From positions 1-6,142 of the forward strand of contig JAISTU010000085.1 in NCBI GenBank assembly GCA_031272415.1: a DNA stretch of 6,142 bases, written 5' to 3'. The notes under the pieces were generated by a model. The model saw only the letters and a program-made list of their open reading frames with translations. It was not told the origin of the DNA and searched no databases. Source of the DNA: Bacteroidales bacterium. GTDB lineage: Bacteria; Bacteroidota; Bacteroidia; Bacteroidales; WCHB1-69. Every line of letters begins with the position of its first letter. The stretch's first letter is position 1. Position numbers and translations under genes: made by a program. This document shows positions 5,910 through 6,142 of the stretch, in pieces.

Positions 5910-6142
5910 TTATGTATTTATCCCATTTTGTGTTAGAATTTCTTCAATTGTAGCCATTGGAATGTCTGTCAAAGCATGAATTTCTTCCAACGATTGCAAC
6001 TTTTGCCACATTTTTATGATAAATTCTGTTTCTTTTTTCTTTTCACCTTTTGCCAATCCTTTCTTTTCTCCCTCCGCCAAACCTTCTTTTAATCCTTTTT
6101 TTAGTCCTCTTTCTAATCCTTCTTCTGCACCCTCTCTAAATT
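5910..6142 (-). CDS. Rpn-type PD-(D/E)XK nuclease/putative transposase, C-terminal end only
   Basis: The last 77 codons of a gene that runs off the right edge. The minus strand is open from the edge to the TAA at 5912-5910. The visible protein begins FREGAEEGLERG and continues as a charged four-residue repeat (xxGL/xxGE). It ends in the tail KMWQKLQSLEEIHALTDIP followed by MATIEEILTQNGINT. This combination of a Lys/Glu/Gly repeat and a short helix-turn-helix-like tail (SLEEI...TDIP..TIEEI) is typical of the Rpn/PDDEXK-type family of recombination-promoting nucleases, common in many copies in Bacteroidota. The catalytic domain lies outside the window, so the call rests on the tail alone. Related multi-copy DUF families with the same tail are the main alternative. 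Transcription ends into the gap before lepA. Confidence 0.8.
   Translation of the reverse strand, partial: FREGAEEGLERGLKKGLKEGLAEGEKKGLAKGEKKKETEFIIKMWQKLQSLEEIHALTDIPMATIEEILTQNGINT
6042..6137 (-). repeat. 12-bp tandem repeat array inside the Rpn gene (8 units)
   Basis: Eight consecutive 12-base units, each encoding four residues with Gly third: REGA, EEGL, ERGL, KKGL, KEGL, AEGE, KKGL, AKGE. The plus-strand consensus is close to YAATCCTTCTTT, almost pure pyrimidine. The units are degenerate but stay in register and in frame, so gain or loss of a unit would preserve the reading frame. Confidence 0.75.

Noticed and set aside
1..6142. CRISPR array, insertion sequence ends or a phage/defence island.
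   Set aside because: No regularly spaced repeats, no terminal inverted repeats around an element, and no Cas, integrase or capsid-type proteins. The two nuclease-family genes are cut by the edges and cannot be tied into a system from this window.

Overview
The window looks like a piece of a Bacteroidota chromosome. The evidence is AT-rich DNA with very AT-rich gaps, genes without Shine-Dalgarno sequences, two promoter -7 boxes of the TAnnTTTG type, and several protein families typical of or restricted to that phylum: a DUF5606 protein, an AAA-ATPase-like/PD-(D/E)XK protein, an Rpn-type nuclease and a Flavobacterium-type tyrosine ammonia-lyase. I cannot name a genus.

Layout, left to right. 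Positions 1-696 (+) hold the 3' part of an AAA-ATPase-like/PD-(D/E)XK protein gene cut by the window edge. A 128-bp AT-rich gap follows between two convergent genes. From 825 to 5623 everything is on the minus strand; in transcription order this is lepA (5623-3836), a DUF5606 gene (3722-3267), tRNA-Val(GAC) (3216-3142), an aromatic amino acid ammonia-lyase gene (3117-1558) and a fabG-type reductase gene (1553-825). A 286-bp gap (5624-5909) carries the lepA promoter, an intrinsic terminator and a copy of a dispersed repeat. Positions 5910-6142 (-) hold the 3' end of an Rpn-type (PD-(D/E)XK) nuclease/transposase gene, also cut by the window edge.

Functionally, lepA, DUF5606 and tRNA-Val are a housekeeping block. 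The lyase and FabG genes, 4 bp apart and only 24 bp behind the tRNA, form a specialised-metabolism pair: deamination of tyrosine (or phenylalanine) to an aryl-acrylic acid starter, plus a ketoreductase for chain extension, as found in flexirubin/aryl-polyene clusters. No other cluster gene is visible, and fabG is the last gene before a convergent neighbour, so any partners lie elsewhere. The two outer genes belong to accessory, multi-copy nuclease families, and each has a copy of the same ~59-bp intergenic repeat behind its 3' end. I found no clearly novel system. The points most worth checking are the isolated lyase-FabG pair behind a tRNA, the dispersed repeats, and the 12-bp repeat array in the Rpn gene.
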